Assembly (NCBI GenBank): GCA_023409735.1 | Contig: JAEYRB010000056.1 | Coordinates: 1-64,000 of the forward strand | Length of the DNA stretch: 64,000 bases | From: Bacillota bacterium | GTDB taxonomy: Bacteria > Bacillota > Clostridia > Acetivibrionales > DTU013 | Direction: 5' to 3' | In this document: positions 8,550 to 18,130 of the stretch, piece after piece | Layout: each line of letters begins with the position of its first letter | Numbering within the stretch: the first letter of the stretch is position 1 | Notes under the pieces: model-generated | The model's database searches: none | Seen by the model: the letters and a program-made list of their open reading frames with translations, nothing else | Told to the model about the DNA's origin: nothing | Made by a program: the position numbers and the translations under genes

Positions 8550-9245
8550 TCAAATTGTTGTTTCGTTATGTTCGAGCAGGGAAAACTCCCCGCAGCGCAG
8601 CATTTTCACCAGCTCTGCCTCATCACAAGGCAGGTAATCACAGCCGATTCCTGCCAGACCTACACCCTCCGGCCGATGGCAGTCGGAGCCCTGCGTCCGA
8701 ATCAGAGAAGGATTGGCTTCGGCATATCTCAACGCGTCCTGGTTGTTGTTGATGTTGCCAATACAGGCGTTGAAGACCTCAACCCCATCCAGAAAAGCAG
8801 AATTTACAGGATGACAGGCAGGAGTAGAGGAACTACGACAGGGATGGGCCTGAATGAGCATGGCATCAGTCTGATGCATGAGCTGAGAAAATTTCTCCAG
8901 TCCCATCTCAAAAATACCGTCTGGATCAGCGAGTAGTTCGTCCGGGTAATTGAAAAGCAGGTAGTCATTGGCAGCCTCGTCAAAGCGAATCTCTGCTCCC
9001 TGATAAACCTTTAAGCCCAATCTGTCGCCGGCTTCTTTCACCAGATTAAAGCCTTCCAGAAAGCCGTGAAGATCATTACCCAAAGGAAGCTTCTTGGGAT
9101 ACCAAAGAGTAAACCGGTTATAGTGATCGGTCAGCATAATGCCGCTGTACCCGGCATCCAGATAGCTTCGTACAATGGATTCGGCATCCATTTTTCCGCA
9201 GCCGCTGGCGTATTTGGTGTGCACGTGAAGCTCCATTTTGAACAT
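8550..9245 (-). CDS. PHP-domain metal-dependent phosphoesterase
   Basis: The 231-residue product starts MFKMELHVHT. The metal ligands of the PHP fold are visible: His7-x-His9, TDH41, Glu in QGAEIR, His in QAHPCR, and D-x-H in GSDCHR. Family members hydrolyse phosphate esters such as histidinol phosphate or nucleotides, using two or three metals. The chosen ATG at 9245 has a GGGGGG site 6 bp upstream; an open frame further upstream has no ribosome site and no homology. It lies between the GH38 and GH76-like genes, so it may dephosphorylate a sugar phosphate; that is inference. Confidence 0.8.
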   Translation of the reverse strand: MFKMELHVHTKYASGCGKMDAESIVRSYLDAGYSGIMLTDHYNRFTLWYPKKLPLGNDLHGFLEGFNLVKEAGDRLGLKVYQGAEIRFDEAANDYLLFNYPDELLADPDGIFEMGLEKFSQLMHQTDAMLIQAHPCRSSSTPACHPVNSAFLDGVEVFNACIGNINNNQDALRYAEANPSLIRTQGSDCHRPEGVGLAGIGCDYLPCDEAELVKMLRCGEFSLLEHNETTI

Positions 9246-9318
9246 ATTTTTCCCCCCTATGTTTACGTCCCCCACCGGACACCCGGCGGGGGACTTTGTC
9301 GTATTATTTCTTGCTGGG

Positions 9319-9522
9319 GGCATTTGCAATGTACCATTTTTGAAGTTCAGGTATACGAAATATTGTGGATGAGCATGCAACAAATCATCATATTCTGCTG
9401 CACGATATATTGCAGATTAGCATGAGGCAAGTCACAATATCCTGCTGCACGATATATTGCAGATTAACACGAGGCAATATATCGTGCTACCTAAATTATT
9501 TTACGGTTACATCGCAATTGCC
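9319..9522. mobile_element. MITE-like inverted-repeat element overlapping the GH38 3' end
   Basis: The ends are imperfect 15-bp inverted repeats, GGCATTTGCAATGTA at 9319-9333 against the complement of 9508-9522 (13 of 15 match). Inside are two direct copies of CTGCACGATATATTGCAGATTA and a matching inverted GCAATATATCGTGC. The right-hand 40 bp resembles the ends of the elements at 24837 and 28626. It carries no protein gene. The last codons and stop of the alpha-mannosidase gene lie inside it. Confidence 0.6.
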
Positions 9523-12500
9523 TTTATTGATGACCAGGGTCTTGATCTCGCAGGGATCAAAGATCAGGTCAAGGGAGTTACCTGAGGGACAGAGCTGCTT
9601 TTCGGACTCTTCCAGCATGTTGGTCTGTTCGGCACTGCCGATCTCAAAGGCAGTATTCAGGGTGCAATGGGTTCTCTTGTTTTCAGCCTCATACAGACGG
9701 AGAACAATGTTGTCGGAATCCTCTGCCTTCTTAATTGTCTCAATGACAATGTTAGAGGCGGATATAGAGAACATGGAGAGCTCTGCGGGGAGAATACCCT
9801 GCTGAGAACCATCAACGCAGACAGTCGTGGGAACATAGTTAAAGTCATAGGCATGGTCTCTGACTCTTGCGCTGTCCAGATTTCCCGCATGAGGATAAAT
9901 AGCGTAGGAGAAGCTGTGATGCCCGATGTCACACTGCTTGTCGGGGTAGGTGCTGCACTTGAGAAGGGTGATTCGCAAGGCATCACGGGAGGCATCAAAG
10001 CCGTACTTGCAGTCGTTCACAATGGCAAGACCGAAGCCACCGTCAGATAGGTCGGCATACTTGTGACCGCAGACCTCAAATCTGGCAAAGTCCCACAGCG
10101 TGTTCTTATGCACTGGACGCTCCACATGACCAAACTGAATCTCATAGGATGCGCTTCTGGCATTGACATCTACCGGATACTCTGCTTTGAGGAGCAGGTT
10201 GTGTTCGTGCCAGTCAAGTTCATAATCGTAACGGAGCTCATCGGAGTTGGTATACAGAATGATGCAGCTGGTGATGGAAGAACTGCGGAAGACTCTGTCC
10301 AAACGGATGACGCTGCGAACACTCCCGCTTTCTATGATCTCAGCATTTGTCACGTTGTCGATCACATGGCACTTCTCTTTGTAATAGGCCTGAACATTCC
10401 AGTTATCATCGTTTCTTGCCACATCATCGTAAGCGATGATGCGTCCACCTACGGTGCCTTCCGGCAGAATCTCCCGGTCTGCAACCTTTGAGTAGAGAGA
10501 GGTGATATGCATTTTCTCATCGAAGCTGACGCGGAGCATACTGTTTTCCATACCTGACAGAGATACGGAAACAGCGGCAGCGGAGGAACGCTCTTCACAT
10601 ACAGTGAAAACCTTCCAGCCCTTGGCCGGGACCGCGGGAGCAAGGAAGACTGTCTTGCCGTCATAGGTACGCTGGCATGGGACATACTCGCCATCGGGAC
10701 TCAACAGACCGGGAATCTTGTCCTCAACGATTACTACCGGGCTTCTCTTAAAGGATAGAGTATTGAATACAATTACACTCTTTCCATCTGTACTGATAAG
10801 AGCGGAAATAGCTGCGGCCGCCTCGTCACGCATTTCAGCACCCTGAGAGAGAATCTGATCATAGTGATGTTGCGCGTCCTGATAGACCTTTGCAATAGAG
10901 GAACCTGGCAAAACATCATGGAACTGGTTGAGAAGAATCAGTTTCCAGTTTTCGAGTAGCTTTTCAGAGGGATAATTCCCCTCATAACCCACCAGCTTTG
11001 CCATGGACCAGAGATTTTCTACATCGTGGTATAGCTTTTCACTGTTTCGGTTGTTTTTCTTGATCTTTGCCTGGGAGGTGTATGTACCGCGGTGGAACTC
11101 AAGATACATCTCGCCGTTCCATTCGGGTAGTAGGGGATTGGCAGATACATCTTCGTCAAGATGACGGAAGTAATCACCTGCTTTGGCAAACTTCAAACTA
11201 GGGCAGCCTGGGATACCTGCTTCAAAGCGCCTGCCGTAATCGATCATTTCCTGAGTTGGACCGCCGCCGCCGTCGCCGAAGCCGAAGTCCATCAGGAGAT
11301 CTCTACTGACATCCTTCTGCTGGTAGCGTTTCCAGGCACCCATTACAAAGCGCGGCTCCAGGGTGGGGTTATATGTAGTCATCCAATCGGTTTCGATTTC
11401 TGAATAATTGATGGCACAGCCGAAATGAGTCAGTACGGTGCTGCCGTCCAGACCGCGCCAGCGGAAGGTGTCATAGGGGAACTTGTTGTACTCGTTCCAA
11501 CCAATTTTTGTTGTGTAGAAGTAATCAATGCCGCACTTTTTGCAAATTTGGGGCAGGTTGGCAGAATAGCCGAATACATCGGGCAGCCATAGAATCTTAT
11601 TGTCCACGCCGAACTCGTTCCTGAAAAATCGCTTGCCGTAGAGGAACTGACGGACGAGAGATTCACCACCGGTCAGGTTGGTATCGGCCTCCACATACAT
11701 ACCACCCTCAGGCTCCCACCGACCTTCAGCAATACGTTCCTTGACCTGGGCATAAATTTCCGGGTCATCTTGCTTTACAAACTCATAAAGAACAGGCTGA
11801 GATGACATAAAGAAGTAGTCAGGATTATTATCCATAAGACGGAGGGTAGTGGCAAAGGAACGCACAGCCTTCGTGCGGGAGACCCGATAAGTCCACTGCC
11901 AAGCAACGTCAATATGGGTGTGACCGATGGACCAGAGCATAGGCTCACTGCCGGAACGCATGGTTCCGTAAAGCTCCTTATGTAGATATTCGTCGGCTTC
12001 CGCAACGGAAGTCTTGAATTCTGCAGATTCCGCAGCCTCACCGAAGGCAATAATGCTTATGGCACGGTTCAGCTTACTGACAATTTCAATACGTTCGGTT
12101 GAGTCGCTGCTCATGAGACTGGCAGCCTGAATGGGCACTGTAAGGCTCTGGTAAAGCTCATAAACGTCAGGCCGGAGAATCTGGAGCTTTGCCGACATGG
12201 TCATCTGTCCGGCAAAGTAGGTAAGGTCGGAATATACCTTTATGGCAATATCCAGCACCTCTCCGCCTTTGGCATTTTTCATAAGAAGGTGCTTTCTGTG
12301 ATTGCTGTCCAGTCCGGATACACACTTACCGTTCACGTACAGCTGAGCCTGAGGATGACCCCAATGCCAATCGGTATTAATGGTATATGGGAAAACAGCA
12401 TACCATATATCTTCCCCTCTGTATTCTTCGGGTACGGTCACGGTCTGACAGAACCAGGCGAATTGATCCGGTTCTCCCCAAAGGGTCTTACCGGCCTCAA

Positions 12501-12693
12501 AGCCTGTCCAGGGCAGGGTGTCATTGAGCTCGGAGTACTCAATATCACCAATCAAAAATCGGAAATCGCCGGTTTGCAGCTCGTTGCGAACCACGTATTC
12601 ATTGTGAAGGATGCGCAGCAGACTTTGGATCCTCACAGGGAACATATAGCGTTCGCCGTTCTTATCCACAAAATCTCTATCAAAATGAAACAT
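9496..12693 (-). CDS. Alpha-mannosidase, GH38
   Basis: The 1065-residue protein has the full GH38 layout. It begins with an N-terminal beta domain and then GHTHIDVAW, which gives zinc ligands. The nucleophile Asp372 sits in LPDVFGYSAN, GGMYVEAD provides further active-site residues, and large C-terminal beta domains follow. It cleaves alpha-mannosides with retention, and lacks a signal peptide, so it acts on imported oligosaccharides in the cytoplasm. It is the first gene of a leftward operon with the PHP and GH76-like genes and is divergent from the regulator. Its last nine codons, including the stop, come from a small inverted-repeat element, so the extreme C-terminus was probably replaced without loss of the catalytic part. 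Confidence 0.93.
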   Translation of the reverse strand: MFHFDRDFVDKNGERYMFPVRIQSLLRILHNEYVVRNELQTGDFRFLIGDIEYSELNDTLPWTGFEAGKTLWGEPDQFAWFCQTVTVPEEYRGEDIWYAVFPYTINTDWHWGHPQAQLYVNGKCVSGLDSNHRKHLLMKNAKGGEVLDIAIKVYSDLTYFAGQMTMSAKLQILRPDVYELYQSLTVPIQAASLMSSDSTERIEIVSKLNRAISIIAFGEAAESAEFKTSVAEADEYLHKELYGTMRSGSEPMLWSIGHTHIDVAWQWTYRVSRTKAVRSFATTLRLMDNNPDYFFMSSQPVLYEFVKQDDPEIYAQVKERIAEGRWEPEGGMYVEADTNLTGGESLVRQFLYGKRFFRNEFGVDNKILWLPDVFGYSANLPQICKKCGIDYFYTTKIGWNEYNKFPYDTFRWRGLDGSTVLTHFGCAINYSEIETDWMTTYNPTLEPRFVMGAWKRYQQKDVSRDLLMDFGFGDGGGGPTQEMIDYGRRFEAGIPGCPSLKFAKAGDYFRHLDEDVSANPLLPEWNGEMYLEFHRGTYTSQAKIKKNNRNSEKLYHDVENLWSMAKLVGYEGNYPSEKLLENWKLILLNQFHDVLPGSSIAKVYQDAQHHYDQILSQGAEMRDEAAAAISALISTDGKSVIVFNTLSFKRSPVVIVEDKIPGLLSPDGEYVPCQRTYDGKTVFLAPAVPAKGWKVFTVCEERSSAAAVSVSLSGMENSMLRVSFDEKMHITSLYSKVADREILPEGTVGGRIIAYDDVARNDDNWNVQAYYKEKCHVIDNVTNAEIIESGSVRSVIRLDRVFRSSSITSCIILYTNSDELRYDYELDWHEHNLLLKAEYPVDVNARSASYEIQFGHVERPVHKNTLWDFARFEVCGHKYADLSDGGFGLAIVNDCKYGFDASRDALRITLLKCSTYPDKQCDIGHHSFSYAIYPHAGNLDSARVRDHAYDFNYVPTTVCVDGSQQGILPAELSMFSISASNIVIETIKKAEDSDNIVLRLYEAENKRTHCTLNTAFEIGSAEQTNMLEESEKQLCPSGNSLDLIFDPCEIKTLVINKGNCDVTVK

Positions 12694-12903
12694 AAAATCC
12701 TCCTTGTTTATTTATCGGATCATCATTATAATAATAAGATTGATTCTAATTTTGGTCGGTTTGTTATATCATAAAATATCTTTGTTCTATGGAAACCGAA
12801 GACTCCCCAGGAAACCGAAGGCTTCCCATGTCCCAGAAAGAGAAGCAATTTTCAATGCTCCGAAATCTGCCCATATATTAACAGAGCCTTTGGGAAAAGT
12901 CAA

Positions 12904-12936
12904 TTGATATATCAAACAATTCAAACAATATGTCAA
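12904..12936 (-). promoter_or_regulatory. Promoter and operator-like sites for the GH38 operon
   Basis: On the minus strand TTGACA (complement of 12931-12936) is followed after 17 bp by GATATA (complement of 12908-12913). The -35 region includes TATGTCAATT, one arm of the palindrome at 1779-1799. A perfect 12-bp palindrome TTGATATATCAA (12904-12915) covers the -10. The shared half-site suggests one regulator acts at both places. Confidence 0.6.
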
Positions 12937-12978
12937 TTAGTACAAAATAAGAGGTCGATTTTAGTTAAATATACCATA

Positions 12979-13007
12979 TTGGAAAATTGATATGCGCGTG
13001 CTATACT
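12979..13007 (+). promoter_or_regulatory. Promoter of the GntR/LacI regulator gene
   Basis: TTGGAA at 12979-12984 and TATACT at 13002-13007 are 17 bp apart, with the coding start 63 bp downstream. The spacer contains AATTGATATG, resembling the operator half-sites nearby, so autoregulation is plausible. Confidence 0.6.
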
Positions 13008-13069
13008 CATATTCGGTTGTTGGATACGCAGTGCATGATGTTTCCAATATAAGATAGGTGGAAGACGAT

Positions 13070-14188
13070 ATGGAAAAAGTTTATAACTATCTCCGCGTGT
13101 ATAATGATCTTAAGGAGGCAATTCTTTCAAATCATTACAAAAACGGAGAAAAGCTTCCAACAGAGGAAGCACTGCAGAAACGCTATGACATCAGCCGGAT
13201 CACTGCCAAAAAAGCCATGGAGCTTCTGGCGGATGACGGTCTGGTAGAGCGATTCCCGGGAAAAGGCAGCTTTGCCAGAAGGCCAGAAAAGGCAACCGAG
13301 AAGAAAATACATACCAATATATCAAATAAGATTATTGGCGTAGTGATGAGCGACTTTGGCGCAGACTTCGGCCAGAAGTTTCTTAAGGGCGTGGCTGCCG
13401 AGGCAAACAGTCAAGGCTGCTGCCTAATGACCGCTGTATGCTTCTCTACTCAGGAGGAAGAGTGCGTACTGATTGAAAGATTAATCAGTAACGGTGCCAA
13501 GGGTATAATTGTAATGCCGGTTCATACTAGTTCCGGTATGAATACCGGCATCATCACTCGGGCGATGGATGGCTTTCCAATCGTACTTGCTGACCGTTAT
13601 CTGGAAGGAATTTCCCTCCCTTATGTAGGAAGCAATCATGTGGACGGTGCGTTTAAGGCTACAGAATATCTTTTCAGTTTGGGTCATAAATACATAGGTT
13701 TGGTGTCGCCTCCACCCTCAACCACGGCCATTGCAGAAAGGGAAAGCGGATATATGAGAGCTTACGCAATGACCAAGTATCGCGTACATCCGGAATATAT
13801 GGTGCCGGATATTATAAGCTGTCTACCTAATAATGGTACATCTGAGAATGTGCGTAGAGACATAGAGCACATGAAACAGTTTTATAGGGACAATCCCTCT
13901 GTTACTGCTCTGTTATGTATTGATTACCACGTTATGAAAATCTGTGAGTCCGCAGCTCATGAGGTTGGCATCAGAATACCAGAGGATTTAAGCCTTGTCT
14001 GCTTTGATGCGCCCAATGACGGTTTTGCAGAATATGAATATACCCACATAGGCCAGCAGGAAAACATTATCGGAGAGAGAGCGGTTCAAATGCTCCTCGA
14101 TGTGATCAATGGTAACTGTGAGCCCAAACGTGTGGAAATTTCCACCGAGCTCTGCATAGGAATGTCGACCGACAAGCCGAAAGGATGA
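13070..14188 (+). CDS. GntR-type HTH / LacI-type ligand-binding transcriptional regulator
   Basis: The 372-residue protein has an N-terminal GntR winged helix (residues about 5-70: LPTEEALQKRYDISRITAKK, then GLVERFPGKGSF). A periplasmic-binding-protein-like sensor domain follows (residues about 90-370), as in AraR. Such proteins are usually repressors released by a sugar. ATG at 13070 follows AGGTGG by 9 bp; a GTG at 13058 is in frame but lies inside that site. It sits between the divergent hydrolase operon and the transporter, so it is the likely local repressor, with operators at 1779-1799 and 12904-12936. Confidence 0.88.
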   Translation: MEKVYNYLRVYNDLKEAILSNHYKNGEKLPTEEALQKRYDISRITAKKAMELLADDGLVERFPGKGSFARRPEKATEKKIHTNISNKIIGVVMSDFGADFGQKFLKGVAAEANSQGCCLMTAVCFSTQEEECVLIERLISNGAKGIIVMPVHTSSGMNTGIITRAMDGFPIVLADRYLEGISLPYVGSNHVDGAFKATEYLFSLGHKYIGLVSPPPSTTAIAERESGYMRAYAMTKYRVHPEYMVPDIISCLPNNGTSENVRRDIEHMKQFYRDNPSVTALLCIDYHVMKICESAAHEVGIRIPEDLSLVCFDAPNDGFAEYEYTHIGQQENIIGERAVQMLLDVINGNCEPKRVEISTELCIGMSTDKPKG

Positions 14189-14224
14189 AATCGGCAAAAC
14201 GGCAGGGCAGGGAAGTTCTTTAAG

Positions 14225-14249
14225 GCAAACACAGAGAAAATCTGTTTGC
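14225..14249 (+). other. Hairpin in the leader of the solute-binding protein gene
   Basis: GCAAACACAGA and TCTGTTTGC pair with a short loop and one bulge, 14 bp before the AAGGAGG of the next gene. It could stabilise the downstream mRNA or bind a regulator. Confidence 0.4.
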
Positions 14250-14275
14250 AATATACATCTTAAGGAGGAACAAAA

Positions 14276-15991
14276 ATGAAGAAACTTTTATGCCTGCTTT
14301 TGGCCGTTGTTATGGTCTTGGGACTCATGACCGGCTGCGGAAAGACCGCAAGCGAACCTGAGACTGTAGCAGAACCAACAACTACAGAACCTGTAGTGGC
14401 AGAAACCACCGTTGACTCCAATACAGCACCTGATCTCAATGGTAAGACCATCACCATCATGACCACCGAGACATGGGTTCCCGGCCTGAGCCTTTCCGAT
14501 ATTCTACCCCGTTTTAAACAGATCGAAGAGCGCACCGGCTGTACCATCATTTGGGAGACCGTCGCTACCGACTATGAGACCGTTCTTCAGACCCGCCTGA
14601 CCGGCGATGCATCTGATTGCCCTGACATCGTTCTCCTTGGCGGTACCAATATGGTTCAGCTTGCCAAGTACATTGACGAAGATCTGCTCTACGATGTAAC
14701 CAAGGCTTTTGACGTTTGTCCCAACATAAAGAAATTCTGGGAAGAAGACCGCTCAGATCTAAAGGGTACATTTACCTATACTGATGGCGGCATCTACAAC
14801 CTGCTTGCCAACGTGTATGACACCACAGACGGCCAGGCTAAGAACGTTTCCATCAATGGCGACAACGCTCTCTGGTATCGCGCTGACATCGCAAAGGAAC
14901 TGGGCTTCGAGTCCTACCCAACCACCATGGCTGAGCTGCATGATCTGCTAGCTGCTGTCCACAAGAAGTACCCCAATATGGTTCCAATGCACATGTGGGA
15001 CTGGAGCTGCTGGGAATCTGCCCGCGTGTTCACCTCTGCCTACGGTCTGCACTTCAACAACGAACAGGCTGGCAACTTCTTCTATGCTGATAAGGACGGC
15101 AAGGTTCAGTATGAACCTGCTCTTGAAGCAGCCAATGAATGGCTCACCGAAATGAACAAGTGGTATGAGGAAGGCCTGATCGTTGTCGGCTCTTCTGAAG
15201 ACCAGAAGATCGGCGCTGCCGCTACCGGCGTGTCCTTCTCCGGATTCTACTCTGGTGTTACCAGTCAATGTGAGGCACAGCTGAAGGAAACTAACCCTGA
15301 TGCATACTTTTTGTACATGCCCTTCCCAACTGCTGAAGGCCATGAGCTGACCTTCATGGGTCGTTCCGCATACGGCAACTCCTATGCTGTTCTCGACAAC
15401 GGTGACGAGGATCAGTCTCGCGCAGCACTTCAATTCCTGGATTATGCATTCTACTCTGACTACGGCAAATACTCCGAGAAGGCTGGTGTTGAGGGCGAAG
15501 GTTGGAGCTTTGGTGTAAACGGCGAGTTTGTTCCCAATGAGGACTATGTCCGCGCACTTCTGAACAAGGAAGCTGTCCTGCAAGAATCCGGTGCAAATAT
15601 CCACTTCAATGCACCAACTGTTTCTTCCTACGAAGTAAACAAAACATGGGAAGATGTTAATGCAGCTGTTAAGGCCGAGATGGGCTATGTCGATCCTATG
15701 AACGAAGAACAGCTTGCCAACTGGAAAGAAATCAATGCCATCAATACTGCTGCATACTGCCCTTACTTCCCCAGCTTCTACATGACCGCTGAAGATCTGG
15801 ATACTCTTAATAGCCTGAGCGCTGACTTGAGTACCTTCACTGATGAAATGCTTGAGAAGTACATCCTTGGCACTTCTGATCTGGCAAACTTCAAGACAGA
15901 ATTTGTCGATGTTCTTTACAATCAGCTCCATCTGCAGGAGATCCTTGACATCTACCAGAAATACTATGATGTCTATCTTGCAAATTCTTGA
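14276..15991 (+). CDS. Extracellular sugar-binding lipoprotein (ABC transporter, LplA-like)
   Basis: The 571-residue precursor has a lipoprotein signal ending LGLMTGC (Cys21), a Thr/Glu-rich linker, then a family 1 solute-binding fold beginning KTITIMTTETW. The large size is typical of binding proteins paired with LplB/LplC-type permeases, which take up oligosaccharides. AAGGAGG stands 7 bp before the ATG. Codon use is strongly biased to C/G third positions, consistent with high expression. A hairpin downstream probably keeps its expression above that of the permeases. No ATPase gene is nearby; such systems commonly share an MsmK-type ATPase encoded elsewhere. Confidence 0.9.
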   Translation: MKKLLCLLLAVVMVLGLMTGCGKTASEPETVAEPTTTEPVVAETTVDSNTAPDLNGKTITIMTTETWVPGLSLSDILPRFKQIEERTGCTIIWETVATDYETVLQTRLTGDASDCPDIVLLGGTNMVQLAKYIDEDLLYDVTKAFDVCPNIKKFWEEDRSDLKGTFTYTDGGIYNLLANVYDTTDGQAKNVSINGDNALWYRADIAKELGFESYPTTMAELHDLLAAVHKKYPNMVPMHMWDWSCWESARVFTSAYGLHFNNEQAGNFFYADKDGKVQYEPALEAANEWLTEMNKWYEEGLIVVGSSEDQKIGAAATGVSFSGFYSGVTSQCEAQLKETNPDAYFLYMPFPTAEGHELTFMGRSAYGNSYAVLDNGDEDQSRAALQFLDYAFYSDYGKYSEKAGVEGEGWSFGVNGEFVPNEDYVRALLNKEAVLQESGANIHFNAPTVSSYEVNKTWEDVNAAVKAEMGYVDPMNEEQLANWKEINAINTAAYCPYFPSFYMTAEDLDTLNSLSADLSTFTDEMLEKYILGTSDLANFKTEFVDVLYNQLHLQEILDIYQKYYDVYLANS

Positions 15992-16014
15992 GAATAAAAA
16001 CTGTACTTAATTTT

Positions 16015-16048
16015 AGGAGGCATACGGCTAAACCGTGTGCCTCCTGAT
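16015..16048 (+). terminator. Hairpin between binding-protein and permease genes
   Basis: AGGAGGCATACGG at 16015-16027 pairs with CCGTGTGCCTCCT at 16033-16045 (12 Watson-Crick pairs and one G-T), followed by GATTT. It would act as a partial terminator or 3' stabiliser, giving more binding protein than permease. Confidence 0.7.
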
Positions 16049-16103
16049 TTAAAAATGTTGGTGAGTGGAGCTGATCCGTTGGCTGATACATAGGAAATAT
16101 CCT

Positions 16104-16139
16104 CCACTGAGCAAATCCCTGGCAGGGTTTTTTCAGTGG
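16104..16139 (+). terminator. Second attenuator-like hairpin upstream of the permeases
   Basis: An outer stem CCACTGA / TCAGTGG encloses an inner CCCT-GGC-AGGG stem followed by six T. It lies 75 bp before the first permease gene and could be a second partial terminator. Confidence 0.5.
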
Positions 16140-16213
16140 ATGGCATTTTCTTCACTAACATAAATGACACACCGAGCAACGGATTTATTATCCCGAGAGA
16201 AGGAGAGCGAAGA

Positions 16214-17179
16214 ATGAGTCTTTTGCAGAAAATAGAAAATGTTGGACGGCTGCCGAATAAGTCAAGGACAATGAGCCCGTTAGGCAAGAGGATCAGACAT
16301 GACTGGCAGCTTATCTTGATTGCACTGCCGGCAGTACTACTACTGTTAATATTCAGTTATGGCCCCATGTCTGGTATCTTGTATGCATTTCAGAAGGTAA
16401 GTCTGAGAAGATCCTTTTGGACCAATGAGTGGGTTGGCCTTAAATGGTTTAAGGAGTTTTTTAACAGCATTTATTGTGCCCGTGTAATCAAAAACACCTT
16501 TATTCTTAATTTCTGGTCTCTGGTTGCAGGTACCTCTGTGGAAATCGGGCTTGCTATTGTTTTTAATGAGGTTAAAAACGGAAGGTTCAAAAAGATTACC
16601 CAGTCCTGCACCTATTTTCCTAACTTCGTTTCAACTACTGTTGTCGTCGGCATGATGATCAGTATGCTCAATCCCACCAACGGAGTTCTGAGCATTATTC
16701 TCCAGAATGTGTTTGGTATGGGAGCCGTTGATATGTTTGTTGAGCCCGGGTTCTTCCGTCCACTGTATGTTATTTCCGGTATGTGGCAAGGTGCCGGCTG
16801 GGGTTCTATCATCTATCTGGGAGCTATTAACGGCATTGATCCGACTCTGTATGAAGCGGCTACTATGGACGGTTGTGGAAGACTTAAGCGGATCTGGCAC
16901 ATTGTTCTGCCCTGTATGAAAGATGTAATCGTGGTTTGCCTCATTATGCACATCGGTTCCATGCTTTCACTTGGCTCTAGTAAAATTCTTCTTATGTATA
17001 CGGCAAGTACCTATGAGACTGCCGACGTAATTTCAACCTTTGTCTACCGTTACGGCCTTGGATCTGCGGAATACGGCTATGGTGCTGCGGTGGGACTTTT
17101 CAACTCTATTGTGAACCTGGTTCTTCTTATTACCGCTAATACGGCATGCAAGAAGCTTACCGAGTCATCCATGTTCTGA
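16214..17179 (+). CDS. ABC sugar transporter permease, LplB-like
   Basis: The 321-residue integral membrane protein starts MSLLQKIENVG with AAGGAG 9 bp upstream; the open frame continues upstream without homology. The hydrophobic segments begin at LILIALPAVLLLLIFSYGP. The cytoplasmic coupling loop LYEAATMDGCGRLKRIWHIV is the EAA motif that contacts the ATPase. It pairs with the next gene, 13 bp downstream, to form the membrane channel for the substrate of the preceding binding protein. Confidence 0.92.
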   Translation: MSLLQKIENVGRLPNKSRTMSPLGKRIRHDWQLILIALPAVLLLLIFSYGPMSGILYAFQKVSLRRSFWTNEWVGLKWFKEFFNSIYCARVIKNTFILNFWSLVAGTSVEIGLAIVFNEVKNGRFKKITQSCTYFPNFVSTTVVVGMMISMLNPTNGVLSIILQNVFGMGAVDMFVEPGFFRPLYVISGMWQGAGWGSIIYLGAINGIDPTLYEAATMDGCGRLKRIWHIVLPCMKDVIVVCLIMHIGSMLSLGSSKILLMYTASTYETADVISTFVYRYGLGSAEYGYGAAVGLFNSIVNLVLLITANTACKKLTESSMF

Positions 17180-17192
17180 TAAGGAGGATACC

Positions 17193-18086
17193 ATGAAAAT
17201 AAAAAGTAAAGAAGATCGAATTGTTGATGTGTGCTCAATTGTCCTTGTTACCCTGTACGCCTCCTTCTGCATTTATCCCATTATCTATTGCCTCAGCATG
17301 TCTCTTTCGGGAACGGATGCTATTATTCGCTCCTCTGTGAGGCTGCTCCCTCAGGGACTGAACCTGGACTCCTACAAGCTGGTTCTGAATAACGCAAAGT
17401 TCTTTATGTATTTCAAGAACGCAGTGTCCTATACCGTGATCGGAACCCTAATTAGCTTGGCTGCCAACCTCACCCTTGGCTATGTTATGTCTCGTAAGAA
17501 TTTCGTTTTCAAGAAAGCACTTACCGTATATATTTTGATCCCTATGATGTTTGGCGGTGGACTGATTCCAACATTCCTGCTCATTAAGTCACTACACATG
17601 TACAATACGATTTGGGCTTTGGTGCTGCCCGGTGCGGTAAGTATCTGGAATGCAATTCTGGCTAAGACGTTCTTTCAATCCACTATCCCCATCGATGTTA
17701 TCGAGTCTGCCATAATTGACGGTGCCAGCGATTGGAAGATCTTCATGAGAATCGTGCTGCCTCTGTCCACAACAATAATTGCAATTCTGTCACTGTATGC
17801 AGCAGTCGGCATATGGAATGATTACTTTACTGCTCTGATTTATATCAAGGATGAATCACTCAAACCCCTGCAGCTTTATCTCAAGGAGGTTCTTTCCAAC
17901 TCTGCCAACGTTTCCACATCCTTGAGTGCCATGCTGGATCCCAAGGATTATGCAGCCAACTATGTGAATACAACGAGAATCAAGTATGTCTTGATTATCG
18001 TTTCTACTCTGCCTATCATGATCGTTTATCCCTTTATCCAGAAGTATTTTGTCAAGGGTGTTATGCTTGGATCAGTAAAAGGCTAA
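17193..18086 (+). CDS. ABC sugar transporter permease, LplC/YtcP-like
   Basis: The 297-residue protein begins with a hydrophobic helix (VLVTLYASFCIYPIIYCLSM) and holds the EAA-type loop VIESAIIDGASDWKIFMRIVL. The ending VKGVMLGSVKG is characteristic of the YtcP/LplC group. It has a strong AAGGAGG site and follows the other permease closely. A strong terminator lies 45 bp past its stop, closing the sugar locus. Confidence 0.92.
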   Translation: MKIKSKEDRIVDVCSIVLVTLYASFCIYPIIYCLSMSLSGTDAIIRSSVRLLPQGLNLDSYKLVLNNAKFFMYFKNAVSYTVIGTLISLAANLTLGYVMSRKNFVFKKALTVYILIPMMFGGGLIPTFLLIKSLHMYNTIWALVLPGAVSIWNAILAKTFFQSTIPIDVIESAIIDGASDWKIFMRIVLPLSTTIIAILSLYAAVGIWNDYFTALIYIKDESLKPLQLYLKEVLSNSANVSTSLSAMLDPKDYAANYVNTTRIKYVLIIVSTLPIMIVYPFIQKYFVKGVMLGSVKG

Positions 18087-18130
18087 TATTTAGCAAACAA
18101 TGTTTCCGTAGCCCGGAAATAATAATCGAC

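Noticed and set aside
14276..18086. Complete ABC transporter
   Set aside because: No ATPase gene is present in the sugar locus; it must be encoded elsewhere.
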